DNA of 64,000 nt, taken from NCBI GenBank assembly GCA_030655075.1, contig JAURWE010000122.1, positions 1-64,000 of the forward strand, written 5' to 3'. Both the position numbers and the translations under genes were made by a program. This stretch comes from Pararhizobium sp. GTDB lineage: Bacteria; Pseudomonadota; Alphaproteobacteria; Rhizobiales; Rhizobiaceae. Positions 53,976 through 64,000 of the stretch are shown one piece after another; positions within the stretch are counted from its first letter, which is position 1; the number at the start of each line of letters is the position of its first letter. The notes below the pieces were generated by a model that worked only from the letters and a program-made list of their open reading frames with translations, was not told the DNA's origin and made no database searches.

Positions 53976-54007
53976 TGCCCGGATGGAAACATCCGGGCAT
54001 TTTTTTA
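53976..54007 (+). terminator. Terminator between potF and potG
   Basis: TGCCCGGAT (53976-53984) pairs with ATCCGGGCA (53991-53999), followed by seven T residues to 54006. It is 13 bases past the potF stop and 60 bases before the potG start. As the pot genes share one operon order, it probably acts as a partial terminator. Confidence 0.85.
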
Positions 54008-54067
54008 TGGACGGCAGCCCTGGCGAAATTTGGCGCCGTTTCAGAGTTGGGCTCATTGGGGACAGAT

Positions 54068-55213
54068 ATGAAATCACTCGGCAGTATTCGGCGTTCTTTT
54101 GCTCCCTGGACGGACCCCGACGCGGTCCCTTTCATCTCCTTCAAGAATGTGACGAAGCGATTTGGCGATTTCGTCGCGGTCGATGATCTCTCGCTCAATA
54201 TCTACACCCGCGAGTTCTTTGCGCTGCTCGGCGCATCCGGCTGTGGAAAATCGACGCTGCTGCGCATGCTGGCCGGCTTCGAGCAGCCGACCTCGGGCGA
54301 GATCATTCTCGATGGCCAGAGCCTTGCGGGCATCCCGCCCTACAAGCGCCCGGTCAACATGATGTTCCAGTCCTATGCGCTGTTTCCGCATATGTCGGTC
54401 GAAAGCAACATCGGCTTTGGCCTGCGCCAGGATGGCATGCCGAAGAACGACATCGCCGATCGCGTCACCCAGATGCTGAAGCTGGTGAAGCTCGAGCAGT
54501 TCGCCAAGCGCAAGCCGCACCAACTGTCGGGCGGCCAGCGCCAGCGCGTCGCCCTTGCCCGCTCGCTCGCCAAGCGTCCGAAGGTGCTACTGCTCGACGA
54601 GCCGCTCGGCGCGCTCGACAAGAAGCTGCGCGAGGAAACCCAGTTCGAGCTCATGGATCTGCAGCAGGAACTGGGCCTGACCTTCGTCGTCGTCACCCAC
54701 GACCAGGAAGAGGCCATGACCATGGCCGACCGCATCGCCGTCATGGCGCATGGCAAGGTCGTGCAGGTGGCCACGCCGGCTGAAATCTACGAGGCGCCGA
54801 ATTCCCGCTTCGTGGCCGACTTCATCGGCGACGTGAACATTCTTGATGGCACCGTCAGCGCTGTCGAGGATGGGCGCGTCAGCATCACCACCGACAATGG
54901 CGTCACTGTTCGCGTCGCGACCACCGAAAAGCCCGCCGTGAACGCCAAGATCGGCTTTGCGGTGCGGCCGGAAAAAATCCGTGTCTCGCATCAGCCGCCA
55001 GCCTACGCGCCGCTCAATGCCGCCGAAGGCGAGATCTGGGATATCGGCTATCTCGGCGACATGACCGTCTTCCACATCAAGCTCAAGGGCAGCAGCAAGG
55101 TCATCAAGGCCTCGTCGCTCAACGCCGTGCGTTCCGTCGAGGATCCTTTCGGCTACGATCAGGCCGTCTGGGTGTCCTTCGATGAAAATGCCGGCATCGT
55201 GTTGAAGGATTGA
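54068..55213 (+). CDS. potG: Polyamine ABC transporter ATPase (PotG-like)
   Basis: A 381-residue ATPase. Walker A is GASGCGKST (about 60), the signature is LSGGQRQRVALARSL, Walker B is VLLLDEPLGALD and the switch His is in VVTHDQEEAMTMADR. The TOBE-type C-terminal domain follows (about 280-381; GFAVRPEKIRV). ATG 54068 gives a family-like N-terminus, with a weak GGGGACAG upstream; a longer frame from 53936 runs through the terminator. The next gene starts right after its stop. Confidence 0.93.
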   Translation: MKSLGSIRRSFAPWTDPDAVPFISFKNVTKRFGDFVAVDDLSLNIYTREFFALLGASGCGKSTLLRMLAGFEQPTSGEIILDGQSLAGIPPYKRPVNMMFQSYALFPHMSVESNIGFGLRQDGMPKNDIADRVTQMLKLVKLEQFAKRKPHQLSGGQRQRVALARSLAKRPKVLLLDEPLGALDKKLREETQFELMDLQQELGLTFVVVTHDQEEAMTMADRIAVMAHGKVVQVATPAEIYEAPNSRFVADFIGDVNILDGTVSAVEDGRVSITTDNGVTVRVATTEKPAVNAKIGFAVRPEKIRVSHQPPAYAPLNAAEGEIWDIGYLGDMTVFHIKLKGSSKVIKASSLNAVRSVEDPFGYDQAVWVSFDENAGIVLKD

Positions 55214-55214
55214 G

Positions 55215-56129
55215 ATGATGGGCAAAGCCGCTTCCGCGATTTTCAGCCGCCTCGTCATCATCATTCCCTTTGCGTGGCTGACGATCTTTTTCCTGGTGCC
55301 GTTCTTCATCGTCTTCCGCATCTCCCTGTCGGAAACCGCAGTAGCAATGCCGCCCTATCTGCCGGTCTTCAGGCTGTCTGATGGTTTTTCCGGGCTGCTT
55401 GACAGCATCAGCCAGTTCTCCTTCGCCAATTATGTCTGGCTTTCCGAGGACGCGCTCTATTTCAACGCCTATGTCTCAAGCGTCACCATCGCCGGCATTT
55501 CGACGATCCTGACGCTGCTGATCGGCTATCCGATCGCCTACGGCATGGCCAAGGCCCCGCTGTCGATCCGCCCGACGCTGCTGATGCTGGTGATCCTGCC
55601 GTTCTGGACGAGCTTCCTCATCCGCGTCTATGCCTGGATCGCCATTCTCAAGCCGGAAGGCCTGCTCAACGGCCTGTTGATCTGGCTCGGTCTCATCGAC
55701 CAGCCGCTGATCATCCTCAACACCAACTGGGCGATCTATATCGGTATCGTCTATTCCTACCTGCCGTTCATGGTCCTGCCGATCTATTCGGCCTTGGAAA
55801 AGATGGACCACACGCTGGTCGAGGCGGCGCAGGATCTCGGTTGCCCGCCGATTGCAGCCTTCTGGAAGGTGACCTTCCCGCTGTCGCTCGCCGGTGTCGT
55901 TGCCGGCTGCATGCTGGTGTTCATCCCGGCCGTCGGCGAGTTCGTCATTCCGGATCTGCTCGGCGGCTCTGAAACGCTGATGATCGGCAAGACGCTGTGG
56001 AACGAGTTCAACTCCAATCGCGACTGGCCGGTGTCTTCGGCCGTGGCGATCATTCTCCTGCTGATCCTCGTCGTCCCGATCGTGCTGTTCCAGAATGCCC
56101 AGGCCAAAGCCGAAGAGCAGGGGAAGTAG
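55215..56129 (+). CDS. potH: Polyamine ABC transporter permease (PotH-like)
   Basis: A 304-residue permease with about six membrane helices and a large first periplasmic loop (TAVAMPPYLPVFRLSDGF). The EAA loop reads LVEAAQDLGCPPIAAFWKVTFP. Tandem ATG codons at 55215 and 55218 follow AAGGATTGAG. It starts 1 base after potG and precedes potI by 3 bases. It pairs with PotI as the membrane channel. Confidence 0.92.
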   Translation: MMGKAASAIFSRLVIIIPFAWLTIFFLVPFFIVFRISLSETAVAMPPYLPVFRLSDGFSGLLDSISQFSFANYVWLSEDALYFNAYVSSVTIAGISTILTLLIGYPIAYGMAKAPLSIRPTLLMLVILPFWTSFLIRVYAWIAILKPEGLLNGLLIWLGLIDQPLIILNTNWAIYIGIVYSYLPFMVLPIYSALEKMDHTLVEAAQDLGCPPIAAFWKVTFPLSLAGVVAGCMLVFIPAVGEFVIPDLLGGSETLMIGKTLWNEFNSNRDWPVSSAVAIILLLILVVPIVLFQNAQAKAEEQGK

Positions 56130-56132
56130 ACC

Positions 56133-56948
56133 ATGCCCAAGTGGACCCGTTTCAACATCGCCTCCATCGTCCTCGGCTTCGGCTTTCTCTACCTGCCGAT
56201 CGTGCTTCTGGTGATCTTCTCGTTCAATGAATCGAAGCTGGTCACCGTTTGGACCGGCTTTTCGTTCAAATGGTATGTGACGCTGTTCAACAATCAGGCC
56301 CTGATGGACGCGGCCTGGGTGACGATCCGCGTCGGCGTCCTGTCGGCCACCATCGCCACGGTGCTAGGCACGTTCGCGGCACTTGCTCTGGTCCGCAACA
56401 CACGGTTTCGCGGCCGCATGCTGTTTTCCGGCATGGTCTATGCGCCGCTGGTCATGCCTGAGGTCATCACCGGCCTGTCCCTTCTTTTGTTGTTCGTGGC
56501 GATCGGTTTCGATCGCGGCTTTTGGACGATCACGCTCGCCCACATCACCTTCACCATGTGTTTCGTCGCCGTGGTGGTGCAGTCGCGCCTGCTGAGCTTT
56601 GATCGGTCGATCGAGGAGGCGGCGATGGATCTCGGCGCAACGCCGGTCAACACCTTCCTGCAGGTGACCTTGCCAGTCATCGCTCCGGCAGTTTTCTCCG
56701 GCTGGGTTCTCGCCTTCACCCTGTCGCTTGATGATCTGGTGATCGCCAGCTTCACGTCCGGGCCCGGTGCGACGACCCTGCCGATGAAGATCTACAGTCA
56801 GGTCCGTCTCGGCGTGACCCCGGAGATCAATGCCGCCTGCACCATTCTGGTCGGCGTCGTGGCGCTCGGCGCCATCATCACCTCTGTTGTCACCAAGCGG
56901 CGCGAGACACAGCGCATCAAGGACGAGCAGGCCGCTTTCGCGCAGTAA
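56133..56948 (+). CDS. potI: Polyamine ABC transporter permease (PotI-like)
   Basis: A 271-residue permease with about six helices. The EAA loop is SIEEAAMDLGATPVNTFLQV. Near the N-terminus is YLPIVLLVIFSFNESKLVTVW, a PotC/PotI hallmark. It starts 3 bases after potH and is the last gene of the pot operon. No terminator was recognised after it before the convergent small gene. Confidence 0.92.
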   Translation: MPKWTRFNIASIVLGFGFLYLPIVLLVIFSFNESKLVTVWTGFSFKWYVTLFNNQALMDAAWVTIRVGVLSATIATVLGTFAALALVRNTRFRGRMLFSGMVYAPLVMPEVITGLSLLLLFVAIGFDRGFWTITLAHITFTMCFVAVVVQSRLLSFDRSIEEAAMDLGATPVNTFLQVTLPVIAPAVFSGWVLAFTLSLDDLVIASFTSGPGATTLPMKIYSQVRLGVTPEINAACTILVGVVALGAIITSVVTKRRETQRIKDEQAAFAQ

Positions 56949-56959
56949 GCGGAAAGGTC

Positions 56960-57202
56960 TCAGTCGCGCGGCGGCAGGAAGATGTAGGTGAGGAACCACA
57001 TCGGCACGATGATCATTGCGCCAAGCAGCATGTTGGGCAGCGCCCAGGCCGTTCCCCGCAGAATGTAGTCCCACAGCATCGCCGGTGTCAGGCCGATGCG
57101 CTCCAGGATCTGCGCCGAAGAAATATCGAAGAGCGAAAGCCCGGCACCCGCCAGAAGCGACGCCAGTGCGATCTTGAAAATGGCGGCGAGAAAACGCAGC
57201 AG
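56960..57202 (-). CDS. DUF6460-like small membrane protein, start codon non-standard or frame disrupted
   Basis: An open frame of 80 codons encodes LRFLAAIFKIALASLLAGAG, a second helix after MLWDYILRGTAWALPN (MLLGAMIIVPMWFLTYIF) and ends LPPRD. This is the two-helix pattern of the DUF6460 type. The frame is closed by TGA two codons before CTG 57202 and has no ATG, GTG or TTG until an internal ATG at about codon 42. GAGGG (57214-57210) stands 7 bases before the CTG, as for a start site. The ATG that overlaps that TGA is in another frame, so a 1-base insertion after ATG ACC is an alternative reading. It lies between convergent potI and the asmA-like gene. Confidence 0.6.
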   Translation of the reverse strand: MLRFLAAIFKIALASLLAGAGLSLFDISSAQILERIGLTPAMLWDYILRGTAWALPNMLLGAMIIVPMWFLTYIFLPPRD

Positions 57203-57238
57203 CGGTCATCCCTCGGTTGAATGTGTCTAATGCATGTC

Positions 57239-57335
57239 TCCCAAGAAGTGGGCAGACGGTTGGGATAAAGACATGCATCAAAACAAAAAGTCTAAAGCGC
57301 ATCGCATGAATCCATTTTCATGCGATGCGCTTTAG
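57239..57335 (+). repeat. Dispersed palindromic repeat, copy 2
   Basis: The element begins with an imperfect first hairpin (TCCCAA 57239-57244, TTGGGA 57260-57265), then AAAGACATGCAT and AAAACAA, then a second hairpin with 19-bp arms (CTAAAGCGCATCGCATGAA at 57292-57310; TTCATGCGATGCGCTTTAG at 57317-57335) and a 6-nt loop. The order and wording match copy 1 (35906-35999). It lies between the asmA-like gene and the DUF6460-like gene. Confidence 0.85.
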
Positions 57336-57378
57336 TATTGGACGCTTGCGTTTTTCGTTCAAGAGAAACTGCAAGACT

Positions 57379-59223
57379 TCAATCGGCCGGCCGGCCCGTC
57401 AGCACGGAAAGTGGCGAGATGACGGGCTCCGGCCATGAGCCGCCGACAAAGAAGTTGATCGAGGACGCTGCCTTCGGGTCCGCATCGGCGGTCACCGGTT
57501 CGATGACGCCGGCCAGTGCGAGGCTGCCGCTGCTGTAGGGAATGACGCCTGACAGGCGCAAAGTCTGCTCGCTGCCGGCGACGCGTGCCCGGCTGATCTT
57601 GGCCAGTCCGCCGGAAAGATTGGCCAGCACATCGACACTGGTGAAATTCAACGCACCATTGGCGCTCTCCGCCAGGCTGAAGAAGCCGCCCTTGGCGATC
57701 AGGCTTTCGAAGGTTGCCATGTCGAAATTGCTGATGAAGCCATTGTCGGCAGTCAGCTCGAATTTTCCCGAAAGATCCTTCGGCGATGTGGCCCAGAGCG
57801 GCTTCCTGCTGGACACCGCAATGTTGATATTGCCCCGGCCAACCGGCAGCGGACCTTTCAGCTGCAGAATGTTGATGGCGCTGCCGAAATCGGCGTTCTT
57901 CAGGGAGAGCTGCAATTCCCCGCCGCCTTCGAACCCTTCCTGCGACACGGCAAGCCGGCCCGTCAGTTCGCCGTCGGCAAACGTGCTGCTGCCGATGTCG
58001 AGAGAAGCGCGACCGTTTTCGACGAGAACACCGGCAGCCAGATCGGTGAGCGGCACAGGGCCGAAAACGGCGGTTTGCGCAGACAGGCGCAGATCGAGCT
58101 GCAACTGCTGCAGGAAGTTCATATTGACCGTGCTGGCAAGCTCTTCGGCGTCTGAGGGAAGCGGCGACAGCGACGACAGGAAGGCCTTGAGATCGATGGT
58201 ATTGAGCGCCAGCGTGCCGGAAATCCGCGGTTCCTTGCCAACCGGCAGGGCAATGTCGAGCACACCGCTGCCCGTCGTGTCGCGAATGCCAAGCTTGAGC
58301 CCGTCCAGTTTGATGGTCGAGCCGGACGTTGTCACTGCCGCATCAAGGCTGATCTGTTCGAGACTGTCGGCCGATTTCATGCTCACGCCATACCAGGACA
58401 GCAGTGATGCAAACGAGGCAGCGCTGGCATTCAGGCTGCCCGACGCAAACGGACTGGCCGAGAGATTGCCGCTTCCCTGAAATTTCACCGTCAGCGGCGC
58501 AGATGTCAGCGATGTCGAAAGGTTGGCGGTCTCGCCGGACAGAAGAAGAAGCGGCTGGTCGCAGGCAAAGGTCCAGTCAACCTTCTCGTCCTTGATGCGC
58601 GCGGTCAGCGACGCATCGAGCCGGTCGCTCAGTGTCGGCCATCGCACCTCGCCTGAAATGTCCGAAATCCGATAGTCGCGGCCGGTCAGGCGGTCGCTCA
58701 CGAGCAGGACGCCGTTCTCGATCGTCGTAACACCCAGATAGCCGCCGGGCATGGAGTCCGGCGTCCCCGATGATGGCGCGCGGATAGCCTTTGCCAGCCG
58801 TCCGCCGGCGCTCCAATTGAGACTGCCGTCGATCCGGCGTTCGATTTTGAGAAGAGGATTGACCAGCTTGAAATCATAAAAGACCGGAACGCCCCTGAGC
58901 GCCGCCATGACGCTGAAGGTGGCGGTGATCGATTGCGCGCTTGCCAGTTCGGCTGACGCATCCGCCCCCGTACCCCTGATTTCCACCCAGTGCATGGTGA
59001 TGGTCGGGTTTGGCCAGAAGCTTAAGGTCGGCTCTCCGATGATTGTCGCCCGCCCACCCGTCCAGGTCGACAAGGCGTCTTCCATGCCTGTCTTGACGGT
59101 ACTGGTCGACACCAAGAGGGGCAGCAGGCCTTTCAGGGCAATATAGAGAACCAGAATGCCGAGAAGGATCGACTGGACGACGCGCGACCGCAGCGCGTCC
59201 TTCAATATGGTTTTCCAGTTCAT
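57379..59223 (-). CDS. AsmA-family protein
   Basis: A 614-residue membrane-anchored protein. One N-terminal helix (about 15-38; VVQSILLGILVLYIALKGLL) anchors a long beta-rich periplasmic part with the AsmA pattern: ATIIGEPTLSFWPNPTITM, ITATFSVMAALRGVPVFYDF, LVNPLLKIERRIDGSLNW and, near the end, INIAVSSRKPLWATSPKDLSG. AsmA-like proteins are linked to outer-membrane lipid or protein assembly. ATG 59223 lacks a clear ribosome-binding site; GTG 59244 is another candidate. A palindromic repeat follows the gene. Confidence 0.85.
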   Translation of the reverse strand: MNWKTILKDALRSRVVQSILLGILVLYIALKGLLPLLVSTSTVKTGMEDALSTWTGGRATIIGEPTLSFWPNPTITMHWVEIRGTGADASAELASAQSITATFSVMAALRGVPVFYDFKLVNPLLKIERRIDGSLNWSAGGRLAKAIRAPSSGTPDSMPGGYLGVTTIENGVLLVSDRLTGRDYRISDISGEVRWPTLSDRLDASLTARIKDEKVDWTFACDQPLLLLSGETANLSTSLTSAPLTVKFQGSGNLSASPFASGSLNASAASFASLLSWYGVSMKSADSLEQISLDAAVTTSGSTIKLDGLKLGIRDTTGSGVLDIALPVGKEPRISGTLALNTIDLKAFLSSLSPLPSDAEELASTVNMNFLQQLQLDLRLSAQTAVFGPVPLTDLAAGVLVENGRASLDIGSSTFADGELTGRLAVSQEGFEGGGELQLSLKNADFGSAINILQLKGPLPVGRGNINIAVSSRKPLWATSPKDLSGKFELTADNGFISNFDMATFESLIAKGGFFSLAESANGALNFTSVDVLANLSGGLAKISRARVAGSEQTLRLSGVIPYSSGSLALAGVIEPVTADADPKAASSINFFVGGSWPEPVISPLSVLTGRPAD

Positions 59224-59435
59224 GTCACGTAAAGACAGGGCCACGATCGTATGTGTCGTTTCTCAAACATCGGCTGCGAAGCGTCTTGGATAGGCTTTCG
59301 CAACCGAGAAATCAAATGCGGCAACGTTTGAAATTCCTGCAGCTTTCTGGGGCCGGGAGCCTTGGCTCTTTAAGTCTTCGCTGTTTATGATGCGATGCAA
59401 CATGATATAGAGATGAAACTGGTTTGGAGGATGTC

Positions 59436-61388
<1,953 letters not shown>

Positions 61389-61656
61389 GGCTGAACGGCC
61401 GCGTTAACGTTTTGCGGCCGCGCGAATTAACCACTTAGCGGATCAGTCGATGAATCTTTAAAAAGTATGATTTTATTGCAAGGTTTTGTTAACGATTGGC
61501 GGCGCATGGTGATTTCAACTTGAGGCGGGACCATGACGGTTCTGCTGGCAGCTTATCGCTCAAATAGACATGAAGTCATTTTCTCTCGGGCATATGTTGA
61601 ACAGCATCAAACTTATCGAGGCAGCCTAGGCTGCCTCTTTTTTTGCCCGCACTGTC
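61389..61656 (+). other. Intergenic region with a strong terminator; candidate small RNA
   Basis: The roughly 230 bases after the aacS stop contain no convincing gene (a 53-codon frame from 61534 runs through the terminator). The stretch is AT-rich at 61440-61500, then ends in the terminator. This could be a long aacS 3' UTR, or a separate small RNA of around 100 nt. The neighbouring minus-strand permease ends at 61657, so the terminator faces the plus-strand transcript. A promoter was not recognised with confidence. Confidence 0.35.
61618..61644 (+). terminator. Intrinsic terminator
   Basis: GAGGCAGCC (61618-61626) pairs with GGCTGCCTC (61629-61637) and a T-run extends to 61644. The U-tract lies only on the plus strand. 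It ends either the aacS message or a small RNA. Confidence 0.9.
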
Positions 61657-63285
61657 TCAGGTCTTGCCATCGAGCGAGCGCGACACCAGAATGACGGGAA
61701 TGATCCCGGCCAGGATGATGATCATCGCCGCGACCGAGGCATCCTCCACCTTCGCCCGCGAGGCATCCTCATAGACCAGCGTCGCCAGCGTGTTGAAATT
61801 GAACGGCCGCAGCATGATCGTCGCCGACAGTTCCTTCATCGTCTCGATGAACACCAGCAGCGCGGCCGTCAGCGCGGCCGGCCGCATCATCGGCAGAAGC
61901 ACCACCCTGAGCGTCTGGCCGCTCGTCCGTCCCAGTGTTCGCGAGGCCATGTCCAGATTGGGCGAAAGTTTCTGGAAGCCCGCCTCGATCGTGCCCTCAG
62001 CCATCGTCAGGAACCGGACGCTGCAGGCATAGATGATGGCAAAGCCGGTGCCGGACAGAAGCAGACCGGTCGAGATCCCCACATGCGCCCGCAGGAATGC
62101 ATCGACACCATTGTCGAGGCCGGCGAGCGGAAAGAGCACGCCGATGGCAAGCACTGTGCCGGGAACGCCGTACCCGAAGGAGGCGAGGCGGCCGGCCGCT
62201 TTCACCAGCCGCGACGAGCCCGTGCGGGCTGCATAGGCAAGAAGGAAGGCCAGCAGCACGGCGATCATGGCCGTCGAGCCGGAAACCAGAATGCTGTTGG
62301 CAAGCGCCTTCAAAAGCCGCGCCGACGCAAACTGATCAAGACGCTTCAGGGCAAAATGGCCCATGATCATCAGCGGGATCGCGAAGCCGAAAATGACGGG
62401 CAGGGTGCAGAGCGCGGTCGCTGACCATTTCTTCCAGCCGGCCAGCGGCATCCGGACCGTGTCGTGCACCGCAGAGGTGGTCTTCTGGCTGGAGAACCGC
62501 TGACGCCGGCGCGCCGCCCGCTCGATCAGCATCAGGCAGGCGACGAAGACCAGCATGATGCAGGCAAGCTGCGCGGCACCCGCCAGGTTGCCGCGATTGA
62601 GCCAGGTATCGAAGATCGAGAAGGTCAGGGTCTGGACGCCGAGAAATTCGACGGCGCCGATGTCGTTCAATGTTTCCATCGCCACCAGCGTCACGCCGAC
62701 CATGATCGCCGGCCGCGCCATGGGGATCTGGATCCGGGCGAAAACAGTCAGTGGTCCGGCGCCGAGCGTGCGCGCCACATCGGCGGCCGCCCGTCCCTGC
62801 ATCAGGAACATCGAGCGGCAGGCAAGGTAGATATAGGGATAGAGCACCGAACTCAGCACCAGAACCGCGCCGCCGAGCGAGCGCACATCGGGAAACCAGT
62901 AGTCGCGGCTGCTCTGAAAGCCGAACAGGGCCCGCACCGCCGTTTGTAAGGGCCCGGTGAAGGTGAACATTTCCCCGAACGCATAGGCCGCCAGATAGGT
63001 TGGAATTGCGAGCGGCAGCACCAGCGCCGACGACAGGATTTTCCGCAGTGGAAACTCGCAGCTGACCACCAGCCATGCGGTGGCAATGCCGGTGATGCTT
63101 GTGGCCAGACCCGTGAAGAGGATTAAAAGCAGCGTCCGCGTGGTGGCGCGCGGCAGAACATTGGAGACGAGATGCGGCCAGTCGCCTGAACCGCCGCTGA
63201 GCGCCAGCCAAGCGATCGCGATGATCGGCATCGCCACCACGACCGAGGCGAAGATGGCCGCTGCCGCCAGAAAGGGGTGCGCCAT
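61657..63285 (-). CDS. Fe3+-type ABC transporter permease, fused double domain (FbpB-like)
   Basis: A 542-residue permease with two membrane halves of about six helices each, typical of FbpB/ThiP-type proteins. The two EAA-type loops are AAADVARTLGAGPLTVFARIQIP (about residue 180) and DMASRTLGRTSGQTLRVVLLP (about 450). ATG 63285 (MAHPFLAAAA) is used, though no strong ribosome-binding site is present; GTG 63318 or TTG 63411 are possible. The binding protein and ATPase are not in the window, so the substrate (iron or thiamin) is uncertain, with iron more likely by overall form. Confidence 0.85.
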   Translation of the reverse strand: MAHPFLAAAAIFASVVVAMPIIAIAWLALSGGSGDWPHLVSNVLPRATTRTLLLILFTGLATSITGIATAWLVVSCEFPLRKILSSALVLPLAIPTYLAAYAFGEMFTFTGPLQTAVRALFGFQSSRDYWFPDVRSLGGAVLVLSSVLYPYIYLACRSMFLMQGRAAADVARTLGAGPLTVFARIQIPMARPAIMVGVTLVAMETLNDIGAVEFLGVQTLTFSIFDTWLNRGNLAGAAQLACIMLVFVACLMLIERAARRRQRFSSQKTTSAVHDTVRMPLAGWKKWSATALCTLPVIFGFAIPLMIMGHFALKRLDQFASARLLKALANSILVSGSTAMIAVLLAFLLAYAARTGSSRLVKAAGRLASFGYGVPGTVLAIGVLFPLAGLDNGVDAFLRAHVGISTGLLLSGTGFAIIYACSVRFLTMAEGTIEAGFQKLSPNLDMASRTLGRTSGQTLRVVLLPMMRPAALTAALLVFIETMKELSATIMLRPFNFNTLATLVYEDASRAKVEDASVAAMIIILAGIIPVILVSRSLDGKT

Positions 63286-63489
63286 ACGGCGTTTGTGCTG
63301 GATGCCGAGAGCTTTCACGACAGAAGAAAATGGCTGCACTGAAGAGCGTCCGGGCTTGAGCAATGGCAGACCCGTTCCATGCCAGGTCAAGACAGCGAAA
63401 ACTGGTTTCAACGCCTCAACTTTTTCTTAGCCCATTTTTTGCGTCAGCGGAAACAGGCTTCGCATGTTCATTTGCAATTGTGTTGCGCT

Positions 63490-63999
63490 CTATTCAGCCA
63501 GAACCCGCTGCGACGGGAAGGTGACTTCCACCAGCGTGCCCTCGCTCGGTGTCGAGCTGATCGAAAACTGCGCCCGGTTGGCATCGACCATCGCCTTGGT
63601 CAGCGGCAGGCCGAGGCCGGTGCCGTCGCCGCGCTTGCGCGTGCCGCTGGTCACCTGCCGGAACGGCTTCAGCGCCTGCTCCAGTTCGGCCCGGTTCATG
63701 CCGACGCCGGTGTCGCGGATGCGCAGCACGACGCTGCCATTGGCTTCATAGGCCGTCGAGACGACGATCTGGCCGCCCGAGGGCGTGAAGCGGATGGCAT
63801 TTGCCAGAATGTTGAGCGCGATCTGCTTGATCGACCGGCTGTCGGCAACGACGCTGGGAACGGCCGCCGACAGGGAGGTGCGAACGATGACCCGTTGCCC
63901 GTTTGCCTGCGGCTGGACCAGCGATACGGCTTCGGAGACCATTTCGTTGAGGCCGACGGCGGTAAATTCAAGTTCCATCTCACCGGCTTCGATCTTCGA
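63490..63999 (-). CDS. Sensor histidine kinase, C-terminal part (5' end outside window)
   Basis: The last 169 residues of a histidine kinase. The visible part starts in the end of the dimerisation helix (SKIEAGEMELEF) and has the HATPase domain: N-box LNILANAIRFTP, G1 IRDTGVGMNRAEL and G2 GDGTGLGLPLTKAMVDANRA. The N-terminal sensor region lies beyond base 64000. The ending TGTRKRGDGTGLGLPL resembles PdhS/PleC/DivJ-type cell-cycle kinases of alphaproteobacteria, but the sensor needed to decide is missing. Confidence 0.88.
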   Translation of the reverse strand, partial: SKIEAGEMELEFTAVGLNEMVSEAVSLVQPQANGQRVIVRTSLSAAVPSVVADSRSIKQIALNILANAIRFTPSGGQIVVSTAYEANGSVVLRIRDTGVGMNRAELEQALKPFRQVTSGTRKRGDGTGLGLPLTKAMVDANRAQFSISSTPSEGTLVEVTFPSQRVLAE

Positions 64000-64000
64000 A

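Noticed and set aside
61534..61695. 53-codon ORF after aacS with ATG 61534
   Set aside because: It reads through a strong terminator and into the antisense of the permease gene, so it is unlikely to be translated.

Overview
This window reads as chromosomal DNA of an alphaproteobacterium of the family Rhizobiaceae (Rhizobium/Agrobacterium/Sinorhizobium-like). The basis is the combination of motB-motC-fliK(motD), rem, flaF-flbT, tandem short flagellins, the aglR/aglEFGAK operon beside zwf-pgl-edd, GC-rich codon use and dense ATGA-type gene overlaps. No tRNA, rRNA, insertion sequence, prophage or CRISPR array was seen. Genus and species are not determined.

Layout. (1) About 1-18.9 kb is the distal half of a motility island: the end of one flagellin, a second flagellin, a FliH-like protein, motB, motC, fliK, a lytic transglycosylase, the regulator rem, flgE, flgK, flgL, flaF, flbT, flgD, fliQ, flhA, fliR, a FliJ-like protein, flgJ (rod domain only), a FlgN-like protein and a membrane-anchored protein. 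(2) About 18.9-26.7 kb is a surface-glycan cluster: GT2, GT4 and WecG/TagA glycosyltransferases, a DUF6492 protein, a flippase and a chain-length co-polymerase with no kinase domain. (3) About 27-40.7 kb covers folD, then alpha-glucoside uptake and hydrolysis (aglR against aglEFGAK, with two palindromic operators), a PilZ-like protein, and the Entner-Doudoroff genes zwf, pgl and edd. Imported disaccharide is hydrolysed and the glucose can enter this route. (4) About 40.9-45.4 kb holds a PuuA/PuuB-like pair for polyamine/amine use, a BaiN/HI0933-type flavoprotein and a 50-residue membrane peptide. (5) About 45.7-51.1 kb has a chemoreceptor, a LysR regulator and isocitrate lyase. (6) About 51.3-57 kb has a RamB/ScfR-like regulator opposite aceA and a PotFGHI-type polyamine ABC transporter with a terminator after potF. 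(7) About 57-64 kb has a DUF6460-like small protein without a standard start codon, an AsmA-family protein, acetoacetyl-CoA synthetase, a candidate small RNA, a fused Fe3+-type ABC permease and the end of a sensor kinase.

Main observations worth following: TTAA-N7-TTAA (CtrA-type) boxes before the second flagellin and before rem, with a closely related 22-bp block before the polysaccharide co-polymerase; a two-hairpin dispersed repeat present twice with a compensatory base-pair change; a kinase-less Wzz protein with long disordered-looking ends; a DUF6460-like gene readable only from a CTG or through a frameshift; and a possible terminator-ended small RNA after aacS. No clear new defence or biosynthetic system was recognised.
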